Assembly: GCA_023935145.1 (NCBI GenBank)
Contig: CM043703.1
Location: 26,001,727 to 26,065,726 of the forward strand
Direction: 5' to 3'
Source: Bretschneidera sinensis
Lineage: Eukaryota; Streptophyta; Magnoliopsida; Brassicales; Akaniaceae
DNA: 64,000 nucleotides
Made by a program: the position numbers and the translations under genes. Shown here in pieces: positions 38,126 to 49,648 of the stretch (position 1 is the first letter of the stretch; the number at the start of each line of letters is the position of its first letter). A model generated the notes under the pieces. That model saw only the letters and a list, made by a program, of their open reading frames with translations. It did not search any database and was not told the DNA's origin.

Positions 38126-38567
38126 GGAGAAGAACCTGGTGCTTAATTGGGAGAAGTGCCATTTTATGGTCAAGCAAGGAATTGTACTGGGGCATATCGT
38201 ATCTCATCAAGGGATTGAGGTCGATAAAGCGAAGGTGGATTTGATTTCCAGCCTTCCACCCCCACGTACGGTGAAAGAGGTTCGATCTTTTCTGGGGCAT
38301 GCAGGTTTCTATAGGCGATTTATCCAGAATTTCAGTAAGATCGCCAGGCCCTTGTGCAAGTTGTTGCAAAAAGATGCCCCATTTCTATTTGATGAGGATT
38401 GTAAGAAAGTATTTAGGGATCTGAAGAAAATTCTGACGTCCACACCCATTATTCAGCCACCTAACTGGGATGTGCCTTTTGAAATTATGTGTGACGCATC
38501 AGACTATGCTGTTGGAGCTGTTTTGATAAACTTCCCCATGCTATTTATTATGCAAGTCGAACTCTAA
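38091..38567 (+). pseudogene. Element B pol, RT C-terminus and start of RNase H
   Basis: Continues after the frameshift: [36 protein letters not shown] (RT thumb), then RNase [15 protein letters not shown] second small indel near 38,525 ends this frame; the next frame resumes at YYASRTL-type sequence. The ORF start is not biological. Confidence 0.85.
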
Positions 38568-38569
38568 AC

Positions 38570-40204
38570 GATGCACAACTCAATTATTCTACCACTGAGA
38601 AGGAGTTGCTTGCAGTCGTTTTTGCATTAGACAAGTTCAGATCCTACTTGTTAGGATCTAAAGTCATTATCTACTCGGACCATGCTGCATTGAAGTATCT
38701 TTTCTCTAAAAAAGATGCTAAATCTCGTCTTATCCGATGGATCTTGCTACTTCAAGAGTTCGACATTGAGATTCGGGATAAGAAAGGTTCGGAAAATGTG
38801 GTGGCGGACCATTTGTCTAGATTGATTGTGGAATTCAGTGAGGCTGCCACTCCCATTTCTGAGACCTTTCCTGATGAGCAATTGATGCACATTGCTCACA
38901 GTCCCGCACCATGGTTTGCTGACATAGTGAACTATCTTGTCACCGGACACATGCCCTTGCATTGGGGGAGGCAAGATAAATCAAAATTTTTGGCCATGGT
39001 AAAACACTTTTTCTGGGACGATCCTTACCTGTTCAAGTATTGTCCTGATCAGATCATTAGACGGTGTATTCCTGAGCATGATCAATCTGATGTCATCGCC
39101 TTTTGTCATGATCATGCATGTGGAGGCCATTTTAGTGCTAAAAAGACCGCTGCAAAGATTTTGCAGTGTAGATTTTATTGGCCTACCCTGTTCCGGGACT
39201 CTCACACCTATTGTATATCTTGTGAGCGTTGCCAAAAGCTAGGGAGTCTTTCTAGGAGAAATATGATACCCCTCAACCCTATTCTGATTGTTGAGATTTT
39301 TGATGTGTGGGGCATTGATTTCATGGGACCATTCCCAAACTCCTTTGGCTACCTATACATTCTAGTTGCTGTGGACTATCTGTCCAAATGGGTGGAGGCT
39401 ATTGCATGCAAGACCAATGACCACAGAGTTGTGGTCCAGTTCTTGAAAGACACTATTTTTGCTCGTTTTGGTACGCCTCGAGCAATCATAAGTGATGGAG
39501 GTAAGCACTTTTGCAACAAGATCTTTGAGCAGTTAATGAAGAAATATTGTATCACGCACAAAGTTGCCACCCCATATCACCCACAGACGAGTGGTCAAGT
39601 GGAAATTTCAAATCGCGAGATCAAACATATTTTGGAAAAGACTGTGAACCCTGCTAGAAAGGATTGGTCTCTGCGATTGACGGATGCACTGTGGGCATAT
39701 CAGACAGCCTTCAAGACACCAATTGGCATGTCTCCCTATCGCATTGTATACGGAAAGGCATGTCACCTTCCGGTTGAATTAGAGCATCGTGCGTATTGGG
39801 TTGTCAAGCAACTAAATTTTAATCTTTCCAAGGCTGGCTCACAACGAAAGCTCCAACTTAATGAATTGGAGGAGCTGCGGAATGATGCATATGAATGTGC
39901 CCAATCATACAAAGCATAAATGAAGAAGACTCATGACCAAAATATTTTGAGACGAGCTTTTGAGCCGGGTCAGAGAGTTCTTCTTTATAATTCGCGCCTG
40001 CATCTTTTTCCAGGCAAGCTCAAATCCCGATGGTCAGGCCCATTCATTATTCGATCGATTTTTCTTCATGGGGCCATCGAGATTGAGGATCCTAAGAATG
40101 GTAATACTTTCAAGGTAAATGGACAGAGGCTAAAACCATTCTTAGAGTTGAGGAGTCCGGACATTGAGACGATACTGTTGGAGGATCCTAGTTACTCAGA
40201 TTGA
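38570..40204 (+). pseudogene. Element B pol, RNase H and integrase
   Basis: RNase H continues ([17 protein letters not shown]). Integrase follows with HDHACGGHF and CISCERCQ for zinc binding, [17 protein letters not shown] and TSGQVE for the DDE triad, up to [12 protein letters not shown] stop at 39,917-39,919 then separates the C-terminal 94 residues (VLLYNSRLHLFPGKLKSRW, VNGQRLKPFL), which end at 40,204. With two frameshifts and one nonsense change, B cannot make its own polymerase. Confidence 0.85.
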
Positions 40205-41558
40205 GTGTAGTATTCTAGGGAGAGTCTGGCTAAAGACATAAAACTTAGCGCTCATGGGAGGCACCCCATAGCTTATCTTTTCTTTTATTTATTTATTATT
40301 TCGTATTTTTATGATTAATGTTTGTTTCCAGTATTTTTTATTTTCCAGTTTTTATTTTTCAGGGACAAAAGCGTACTTCAGTTCAAGTTTGGGGGTATGC
40401 TATGAGCCATACCAGTCCAGATAGTTCTCCATATCTCAGGTCAGCTCTTTCCATATTAGTCACACATTGTGGTCAATGTGTAATTTAAGTTTGGGGGTAT
40501 GGGAGACACATCACACACTTTGTCCTAATTTGTTGTCTTTTCGTCATAGAGATAAATGCATGCTCATGTTATCGTGAAATTTTGGTTGATCTAAACATTT
40601 TCTGTGATGTGATGTCATTGGTGAGCTTAACATTTTGAACACATGATCTGGTGATAAATTTTTATTTTGGTTGATCTAAACATTTTCTGTGATGTGATGA
40701 CATTGGTGAGCTTAACATTTTGAACACATGATCTAGTTACTTACTTTAGGCATTTTGAGAATTCACATGTTTGATCTGATCTAGCACGAGCACATTAGCA
40801 CAAATTATGTGAGGTATGACACGTAATTTTAATGTGTATTTTTCCTTATCTTAACTGAAACTGGATGACTTGTTGGATGAACTCTTGGGCATAGGAAAAT
40901 ATAAAAAAAAAATTATTATTATCAATAAACTTTTCGCTGAGTAACTGGACCTCTTGCCTCAGTAAGCAGTGAGTGTTCACGTCAAAAGGTGGAATTTTGC
41001 TTGGTAATATTAAGGTCGGTTTAATTTCGTAGCCTTTTTGACTCGAGTTAGTAAGTCCTTAGGGGTGTCTTTACACCTAATGCCCTAAAACCACCTGGTT
41101 TGGGAGTCATTGACTTAACACTCGCTACATGGGTCAATTAGAAAGCTCAAGGGAGCTAAATATAGTCGTGCCTTAATAAAAAAAAAAAGAGAATAAAATA
41201 AAAACTATGCCTTTTCGTTCATTTTTGATGAGAAATTCGGTGAATCTTGAGACATGGAGACCTTACACATTAGAGTTACTTGGAAGCTTCATTTTTATAT
41301 GCTAATTCACCTTACACTGATTCAAGCTTGTGATGCCTTATCCTGCCTTTTGTAAGTAATTAGATTTTAACATTTCTATTCATTGCGAAGATGGGTTCAC
41401 CTTTTTAAGCTTGCTTATGAATGAATATCATGGTGATGTGTGCTCCTTAAATTTTTGGATACCATGAGTGATGACTTTATCTTTATGTTCTTTGTTTTTC
41501 ATTGAGTCTTTTATTTTGTTTTGCTAAGGGACTAGCAAAATATAAGTTTGGGGGTATT
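40205..41558 (+). other. Element B post-pol non-coding tail
   Basis: No coding potential. Three AAGTTTGGGGGTAT tracts lie at 40,385-40,398, 40,487-40,500 and 41,544-41,558, the last being the polypurine tract. A hairpin is at 40,462-40,481. A ~71-bp direct duplication has copies at 40,579-40,649 and 40,664-40,734. A block CTGGACCTCTTGCCTCAGTA (40,945-40,965) is shared with D and F. GTCTTTACACCTAATGCC near 41,071 is also shared with D and F. Confidence 0.7.
40462..40481 (+). other. Hairpin before G-run in B tail
   Basis: ACACATTG-TGGT-CAATGTGT is a perfect 8-bp stem with a four-base loop, five bases before AAGTTTGGGGGTAT. Confidence 0.7.
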
Positions 41559-42808
41559 TGATGAGTCTTAAATATTGCATATTTTAGACCCTTAACTTAC
41601 ATTTGTTATGCTCTTAGTTAGTAGTATTTTACTTTATTTTACGTTTTTCTTGTGTTTTGTGTGTTTTTACAGCTTTGTGGAGAAAATGAAGCATTTCAGG
41701 AGATTTGAAGCTTCTGGAGACATTGCGATCGATCGCATGAGATATGCGATCGAGCGCACCTGCCTATAATCGAGCGCAAGGTCATCAATCCCACATCGAA
41801 ATATTTACAGTGCATCGCACCAGCGCGATCGAGCGCACCAGACACGCGATCGAGCGCACCTGCAATCGAGCGCACCACACACGCGATCGAGCGCATCTGC
41901 GATCGATCGCAACATACTGCGATCGAGCGCACTCGGGCCAGTATCCCACATCGTTTTTGCAAGCCAAATTAGTCCGAGACTCCCCCTATATAAACACCAT
42001 CTGACCTCATCATTCAGTGTACAATTCCTGAGCCACTTTGGTGTTTACCGGTGGACGTCCGTCAGCATTCTGGTGGATCCCGAAGGCATTGCTACCACGA
42101 GGGGAAGCGCCGCCCGTCAGCGAGTGAAATTTCTCCCATGTAAAGTTGTTTATTTATTTCTTTATATTCAGTTGTTTTAGTTTAAATGTTTAGCACTTGT
42201 TATTATAGTTTTATTGTTATGAGTGGCTAGACTCTTCAGCTAAGGTTGAAGATGAAGCCCCGCCGTTGTTTGGCGTAGTAGTTCAGATTTTCTTGTACAA
42301 ATCTGATAATTTTTAGTATAAATGTTCTGTCAATTATTTGAGTTAATCTTATAATTGATTGAGTTTAAATTGTCTGTTGGATTTTCTTTGTGTTTCATCT
42401 GATGGATACATTGAATGCTTTTCGATTAAATTAGATTCCCTTTGTGATTTGTTGAGAGCGGATACATCGGGTGCTTTTGGTTTAGTTGGGATATTCTTTG
42501 TTTTTTGTCTTATAGTTGGATTCATTGAATGTTTTGATAGGCTATATTTTTAGAATATGTATGCTTAACTTCGGTGGGGTGGATTTGGAAACCTTAGTGT
42601 TTTTAATTATTAGATTTTAAATCAATTTAATTTAGTTTTAATTTATTTTGCAATACCATTTTGAAATTTGGAACTAGGTTAAGATAGAGTTAGTTTAGAT
42701 TGAAAATATACTTTCACAACGCAATTCCCTGTGGATTCGACCTCGCACTTGCACAACGCTATACTGCAAACGACTCGTGCGCTTGGGAGTAATTTAAAAC
42801 TCACAACA
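41559..42808 (+). mobile_element. Element B, 3' LTR
   Basis: TGATGAGTCTTAAATATTGC to AAAACTCACAACA, 1,250 bp. R/U5 closely matches the D LTRs (TCATTCAGTGTACAATTCC, GTGGATTCGACCTCGCACTT). The U3 differs from D and carries the GCGATCGAGCGC array. A TATATAAA box is at 41,987-41,994. No 5' partner exists, and element A pol resumes directly after the final CA. Confidence 0.9.
41724..41936. repeat. Array of GCGATCGAGCGCA motifs in B's U3
   Basis: About nine copies of a 12-13-bp near-palindrome starting near 41,724, 41,745, 41,766, 41,824, 41,845, 41,861, 41,881, 41,898 and 41,918. Most are spaced 16-21 bp apart, with one wider gap. The array is very CpG-rich against an AT-rich background and ends about 50 bp before the TATA box. 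Confidence 0.9.
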
Positions 42809-45560
42809 AATGACACCAACCGAATTGAGAGAGTTGAAAGTTCAATTTCAAGAGTTGCTAGATAAACAGTTTATTCGACCTAGTATGTCACCTTGGGGAG
42901 CCCCTGTGTTGTTTGTCAAGAAGAATAATGGGACAATGAGATTGTGTATTGATTATAGATAGTTGAATAAGATCACCATCAAGAATAGATATCCTTTGCC
43001 CAGGATAGATGATTTGTTCGAACAGTTACAGGGAGCTAGGGTGTTTTCTAAGATAGACATGAGATCAGGTTATCATTAACTGAGGATAAAGGAGAGGGAC
43101 GCGCCTAAGACTGCTTTTAGGAGATGCTATAGCCATCATGAGTTCCTGGTCATGTCATTTGGGTTGACTAAAGCTCTTGCAGCATTTATGGATCTAATGA
43201 ATCGGGTGTTTAAACCATTCTTGGATAGATTTGTGATTGTGTTTATTGATGATATTCTGGTATATTCCAAGAATGAAGAGAACCATATGCAATATTTAGA
43301 GATAGTGTTGGAAATTCTGAGGAGAGGGAAATTATATGCAAAGTTCTCTAAGTGTGAGTTTTGGTTAAGTGAAATATCTTTCTTGGGGCATGTTATGTCA
43401 GGAGAGGGAATAACAATTAACCCACAGAAAGTAGAAGCAGTGTTGAATTGGGAAAGACCCATTAGTGAAACAGAAATTAGAAGTTTTTGGGGTTGACTAG
43501 TTATTATAAGAGGTTTATCCAAAAATTTTCTATGATTGCTGGACCATTGTCTAGATTAACCAGGAAGGAAGTGAAGTTTAGGTGGTCAGAAGAATGTGAA
43601 AGGAGTTTCCAGCCGTTAAAATAAAAATTGACTACTGCCTCGGTATTAGTGCTTTCTTCTGGTGATGAAGGATTTGTGGTATATAGTGATGCATCACATC
43701 AGGGGTTGGGATGTGTGTTGATGCAACATAGGAGAGTTATAGCTTATATATCTAGACAATTGAAGAACCATGAGAGGAATTACCTGACCCATGATTTAGA
43801 ATTGACTGCCATAGTTTTTGCTTTGAAGATTTGGGGACATCATCTGTATGGAGTCAATTGTGAAATTTTTACTAATCGTAAAAGTTTGAGGCATTTACCT
43901 ACCCAGAAAGAGTTGAATTTGAGGAAGAAGATGTGGATGGAGTTGATTAGTGATTGTGATTGTACAATTCATTATTATCTAGGAAAGGCTAATGTAGTAG
44001 CAGATACATGGAGTAGAAAGACTACAGGGAGATTAGCTGTTGTTGGGAGTCATAATACTAGCTTGATGATAGAATTTAAAAAAATTAGGACACGGTTGAG
44101 TGTCAATGATAGAGGAGTATTGATGGAAAATATGGTCTTATATTATTGATCGTTTATTACAGATGCAGGGTAGAGATGGAGGGATAGAGAAAATCAGACA
44201 AAAAGTATTGAGTGGGAAGCCAACTGAGTTTAGAATTAGAGAAGATGGTATGGTGGTATTGGGGGATAGAGTTTGTGTTCCCAATGATGTGGAAATGAGA
44301 AAGGAGAAACTAAGGGAGGCTTATAATTCTGTATATTCCATGCACCCAGGTAATAATAAGATGTATAGGGGATTGAGACAGAATTATTGGTGGTCAGGGA
44401 TGAAGAAGGATGTAGCAGAACATATTTCTAGATGTTTGACTTGTCAGCAGGTGAAGTCTGAGAATAGACATCCAGCAGGTTTATTACAACCTCTTCCAGC
44501 ACTTGAGTGGCTATAGGAGAACGTGAGCATGGATTTTGTCTCTAGTTTTTCCCGTACTCAGAGGGGTCATAACGCAGTATGGGTTATAGTAGATAGACTT
44601 TCTAAGTATTCACATTTTCTTCCTATTAAAACTACCTGGAGTCCTGAAAAGTTGGCTGAATTGTATGTAGCAGAGATTGTAAGATTACATGGAGTACCCT
44701 TGAGCATTGTATCAGATAGAGATTCTAGATTTACCTCTAGATTTTGGAGAGGTTTTCAAGAAGCTATGGGTACACAATTTTAGTTTAGTACAACTTTTCA
44801 TCCACAAACTGATGGGCAGACGAAGAGAATCATCAGAATACTAGAAGATATGCTGAGGGCAAGTGTATTGAGTTTCTCAGTGAGCTGAGATGCTTATTTG
44901 CCTTTGATTGAATTTGCATACAATAATCAGTATCAAACTAGTATTGGGATGACACCATTTGAGGCTTTATACGGTAGGAGGAATAGAACTCCAGTACGCT
45001 GGAAAGAAGTTGGTGAGAGAAATGTATTTGGTCTAGAAATGATAAATTTGACTACTAAGAGGATCAAACTGGTTAGAGAGAACTTAGAGCATCATAGAAT
45101 AGACAGAAGGGATATGTTGATAATAGAAGACGACCTCTCGAGTTTCAAGTTGGTGATTCGGCATTTTTGAAGATGTCTCCGTGGAAGGGTGTGTTGAGGT
45201 TTAAAAAGAAAGGAAAGTTGAGCTCGAGATTTGTGGGGCCATATGAGGTGATTGAGAGAGTTGGACCAGTAACATATAGATTGGATTTGCATCCAGAGTT
45301 AAAGCAATTACATAATGTGTTTCATGTGTCACTTTTGAGAAAGTACTTACACGATAAATCTTATAGTATATCGAATTAGGCAATAGAACTTTAGGAAGAT
45401 TTGACTTTTATGCAACTACATGTCAGAATTCTAGATAGAAAGAAAAAAAGTCTTGTGCAATAAAGTCATTCCTTTGATTCAAATATTATGGCGGAACAAA
45501 GATGATGAAGAAATCAATTGGGAGCATGAAGCAAGAAAAGAATACCCCTAATTCTTTCAT
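42809..45560 (+). pseudogene. Element A pol remnant: RT, RNase H, integrase, chromodomain trace
   Basis: Ty3/gypsy chromovirus polymerase in several frames. [19 protein letters not shown] then a stop, [11 protein letters not shown], and [10 protein letters not shown] near 43,240-43,270. RNase [16 protein letters not shown] at 43,675-43,720. Integrase zinc region: CLTCQQVKS near 44,435-44,460. Integrase core: [29 protein letters not shown] and HPQTDGQ. The C-terminus ends FHVSLLRKYLHD near 45,320-45,355. Degraded chromodomain traces follow to about 45,560. Several stops and frameshifts make it inactive. Everything between the protease (36,447) and the RT start is missing, with B in its place. 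Confidence 0.85.
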
Positions 45561-45573
45561 GAATTAGGTAAGG

Positions 45574-45611
45574 AAATTTCGAGGACGAAATTTTTGTAAG
45601 GCAGGTAGAAT
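45574..45611 (+). promoter_or_regulatory. Element A polypurine tract region
   Basis: GAGGACGAAATTTTTGTAAG then GCAGGTAGAAT directly precede the 3' LTR start. This is a decayed form of the GAGGACGAAATTTTTTTAAG-type tail typical of Tekay/Del elements. Confidence 0.65.
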
Positions 45612-47553
45612 TGTAATAAATGTATTCGTAAAGTAAGGGTAAAGAAGTAATTTGATAAATATGACATGGAATTAAAATAATATATGTGAAAGATTTATTA
45701 TTGAATAAAATAATTCTTTTGAAAAAAAAACAGACACGTTGTAGTGTAAAGAAAAAGAAAAAAAAACGTGGCAACAGGTGTTGCCTTTAGTGACACTAAT
45801 CCTCAAAATGAGAATTGTGGACACTGAGTGCAATTGTAAAAAGCGGTGCAATGGTGCCGTTGTAAAATTTTTATTATTTATATTGAATTGTTTTATTAGT
45901 TTTATCAAATCATGTTTGGTTTTTTTAATCTCAAATCTAAACTACTCTATTTCTTTAAACACTTGGATACCGAAAGAAAGATTGAAATAGTAAAATTTTG
46001 AAGAGATTTATGGGAGAATTTTATAGAGAGTCACGGAAGGCTCTCAGGAAAACAAAAGGTAATAATGTGAATTTTATTTTTGAAATTTAGCATACATGAA
46101 ATTCCCGGAATTCAATGTAGGAATTTTCAAAGGGTGTGAATTATGAAGGAATTGAAGAATAAATTAGAAAATTTAATATAAATATTATGTCAGGTGTTGA
46201 CGATCACCAACTACAGGAAATCACTAAGAAGAGCAGAAAAGGCAAGGAAGTGATCCACGGGTAGCTCTAAGTGTTACGTGATGAGTTAGATTTACTTTGA
46301 GTAATAAAGATAAATATGAAATATATAGTGATAATATTTGAATAAATTATTAATTTATGATTTTGTGATAGATAAAAGTTGGTTGATAGGTATGATAGGA
46401 ATAATTGATGTGTAGAGAATTATTTTATGAGAAATAATATTATTGGAATAATGAGTCGAGTTAATAATAAAGGTGATAAGTGAAATTCTTGACGAGCTAT
46501 GGATAATGATTTGATATGATATATGAGAAGAAGAAATTAGTAAAATTGATCAAATAATAATTTGAGAAGAAGTAGGATAACAAATTTGAATGTTTGAATA
46601 CATGCGTGTTTTTATGTTACTATGGATATACATAAAATAAAAAGAATCGGGAAGGTAGCCAGTCTAAATGAAAACTGTGACAGTCGGCATATGCTGAAAA
46701 ATATATGAAAACCGGGATAACGGGTATATGCTGGAAATAAATGAAAATCGTGACAGTCGGTATATGCCGGAAATAAAAGAACCGGGAAGATAGCCGGTTT
46801 AAATAAAATAAAAGAACTAAGAGGGCAGCCGGTCTAAGCTAAAACATGTCAACATGTGAGAAGACGTTTCCAATTAATAATTAATGCATTGCATTTGTTT
46901 TAAATATTGATTTTATTATTGAGATACTAAAGTACTATTCATGATTATAAATTTATTAATAGATGAATGAGTCTCACAGAGAGACAATTATGCTGAGAAG
47001 AAATATGAAAATATGAAATGATGAGAATTATCTGGGTGGCTGATTATATGCTGTGAACCTCGTAATGAGGTAATTACGAGATAGAATTGGTAGTCTCAAG
47101 ATGATGATTAATTATATGAGAAGAAGAAATTTATAAAGGATGCGGATTTGATATGAGTAGTGATAATAGAATGTTATTATCAAAATATATGAGATATAGA
47201 TGAATAGATATTGGAAGACTAATTTTATAAATTGAATACTTCTAGTAAGTTTAATTTAGTGAGCTTGTGAAGAAGAGATTCATACCAAATCATTTTCTAT
47301 AAGCAATGTGGTCCACATCCTCAGACTAATGAGAAAGAAAAAAAAATATATTTGTAAATATTTATGCATAATATATTGTACATACTGTTCAGTTAAGATA
47401 TGAATGATGTAACTCTCCTATTGAGGGTTGATGATTTATGTATATAAATCATTCAATTGTTGTTTTGATATTGTTACATATATGTGTCATACTTAGATTT
47501 CAAAATATAACGATACCGTCTCAAAAGTGACCAACCCGAAATGAATCGATACT
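45612..47553 (+). mobile_element. Element A, 3' LTR
   Basis: TGTAATAAATGTATTCG to about 47,553 (1,942 bp). Many point differences from the 5' LTR show an old insertion. Three ~36-bp GACAGTCGG-type tandem units lie at 46,670-46,775. The end is diverged (ATGAATCGATACT against ATGGGCTGTTACA). The 5-bp flanks ACGAG (left) and GTGCG (right) no longer match exactly, but both align with AAGCG in the undisturbed E LTR. Confidence 0.8.
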
Positions 47554-48216
47554 GTGCGTCATGCCACTTTTCTTTTCACTTATTCACGTGCAAAGCTTCA
47601 GGTCTGAGGCTTTAACAATTTGACCTTGTTCCCATGTGTGTCAACTTCCTTTTTGTTACTTTTAGATCCAATGTGTTGGACAGGTTACTAGGCTTATTTA
47701 ATTTTCCTCCCTTTATTTCCACTTCACTGGTGCCGAGATGGACCAGTTCTTGCAATCTTCAACTGGTTGCTGTTATTATTGGTTGCTTTAAAATAAACAC
47801 TTTAATTAACCTGCACACTAGATTAACTTATTAATAAATTAACATAGGTTTGTATATATAAAAATTAAACCTTAGGATAATATGAAAGTATGTAAACATT
47901 CTCTCTTTTTTTGTCTAAAATAAAAAAAGCTGGTTTTTAGACTCCCCCGAAAAAAATGCAATATTAAGATAAAAAAATAAAATCAAACTGCCCCTCAACA
48001 CATGGGGTATCAAACATGTAAATGATATAAACATAATTAAACGTACAATCAACATTAATTTGATTAAACTTGTAAACAAAACAAAAATTAAACATGCAGT
48101 TAAAATTAAACTAATTAAACAAAAACGAGTAGCTCAACCTTTACCAGATTTATTTATCTCATCTCCCTCGTTTGGTAAACAATTCTTGCCCTCTAGGACA
48201 AAGAGATAGAGGTTTG
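47554..48216 (-). mobile_element. Element E, 5' LTR, distal part
   Basis: Resumes the LTR interrupted at 21,797. It matches 19,160-19,975 (GGCTTATTTAATTTTCCTC, TCTTGCAATCTTCAACTGG and so on), and homology stops at about 48,216, where element F begins. The last ~30 bp of the LTR seen at 19,976-20,005 are absent here and would be expected to the right of F. Confidence 0.7.
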
Positions 48217-48794
48217 TGTTGTGCAAAAATCTACCTAAATTAATAAGTAAATAATTGAACGGTTTTACTTGCAAGTGTACAAGGTCAACATATCAGTATA
48301 GTGTGCAAAAGCGAGATCATCTCCACAGGGATTGGTAAATGTTGTTTTAGAATTAGTTTCGCAATATAAAACTATAGAAATAAGTATTGAGTTTAAATTG
48401 ATAATGATAAAAGTGTAGGACTTTGATATCCACCACAAATCATACTTTCCCAATAAAATAGTGTGCCAATGCTTTAGTCACATTATGAATACCTAATATT
48501 GTCAACCTAAGGGCATGGTGTATACTCCTTAAGTTATTGATTTCCCTAAGCAATAAGTTAGGCATGGTGTATACTCTAACTCTTTTCTTTCTCAAAGGAT
48601 TTAGCATGGTGTATATTAAGTTGTTCTTTAATAGGGCCTAATATCTGTGGAAATCGACAAACACACAAGATCTAAGGCATGTTATATACTCCCGGTTTCC
48701 CATGTTGATTAACCCAAGAATTCGGCGTGGATTTCTTTTGTTACTATTGTTAAACCCAAGACTGGGTCATCTAAATTGATCTAACTAACTAGTC
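48217..48794 (-). mobile_element. Element F, 3' LTR, distal part
   Basis: Minus-strand reading ends with TCCCTGTGGAGATGATCTCG and TTGCACACTATACTG, a U5-like end of Athila-type LTRs. Contains repeated GGCATGGTGTATACTC units (about 48,513, 48,563, 48,605). Interrupted at 48,795 by a solo copia LTR. Confidence 0.6.
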
Positions 48795-49648
48795 TGTTGC
48801 TATTTGTCTAAAGATTAAACAAATGAAGAGTTCAGCATCAGGTCCTGTGTGCGCCGCGGCCTCCAGCAAGTCCATGACTCCTCCTGTCCAGGCCATGCTG
48901 CGGCCCAACCCATCCAAGCCATAGCATGAAGCATTGAGCCTCAGCACGCCCTGTTCCAAGCCTCAGCACGCCCTGTTCCAAGCCTCAGCACAAGGCACAC
49001 CTGACACCTTTGAATCAGCACTTTGAGATGGTATGTGGGACTTTGTTAAAACGCACATGATTGCTTAGACTCTTAGAGAGCCATGGGTCTTTGGTTTTTG
49101 TGATCTAAGGGTTGAGGTTGATTTCAAAGATTGGATGGGGTAGTCATTGCTCTATATAAAGGGTCATCTAGGAGCCATTCAAGGTGTGATGAAAATGACA
49201 TGTGAATGTGCGTGAAATAGAACACATGGTGTGTGAGAGTGCAAAGACACTAAACACAAGAGAGACTCGTTCAAGAGAGGCTGGTTGTTTAGAGAGAGTA
49301 GTATAGATTGGGGATTCAAGGGCTTTGTAATTGGGATTTTCTTGGGGAAAATTCCAGGGAAACACTAGTCCTTATCACTTTCTTTTTCTCTTCTTTCATT
49401 CTTCAAGAACTTGAGGATTCTTGAAGAGGTGTTGATGTAATTGTAAAAACTCCATTGATTTAGTGCAGAGAGCTCGGAGGAGCTCACGGGGACGTAGGCA
49501 CATTGCCGAACCTCGACAACAATTACTTGTGTTCTTTCTTTGATTGGTTTGACTCCTGTTTTGTTTCGGTTTTATTACAAGTCATTCTAGACTTGGGTGT
49601 TTGGAAAGATCACAACCTGGGATTCCGCAAGAAGGTGATTTTCCAACA
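48795..49648 (+). mobile_element. Solo copia LTR inside F's 3' LTR
   Basis: TGTTG..CAACA termini, 854 bp, flanked by TAGTC (48,790-48,794) and TAGTT (49,649-49,653), a 4/5-matching target duplication. The TATATAAAGG box near 49,153, and the sequences GAGCTCACGGGGACGTAGGC and ATTGCCGAACCTCG near 49,475-49,515, are typical of R/U5 in SIRE/Maximus-like copia LTRs. A 22-bp unit (AGCCTCAGCACGCCCTGTTC) is tandemly duplicated at 48,937-48,980. No internal region is present. Confidence 0.6.

Noticed and set aside
36448..40204. B pol as a functional polymerase gene
   Set aside because: Two frameshifts (near 38,100 and 38,525) and an internal stop (39,917) break it.
41724..41936. CRISPR-like spaced repeat array
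   Set aside because: Plant nuclear context, unit spacing too short and irregular, no spacers and no cas genes. It is an LTR promoter repeat.
41744..42004. Overlapping ORFs on both strands encoding repetitive RSIA/ALDR and IERT/NRAH peptides
   Set aside because: They are produced by the CG-rich DNA repeat in B's U3, which happens to lack stops. The position is upstream of the LTR promoter and nothing supports translation.
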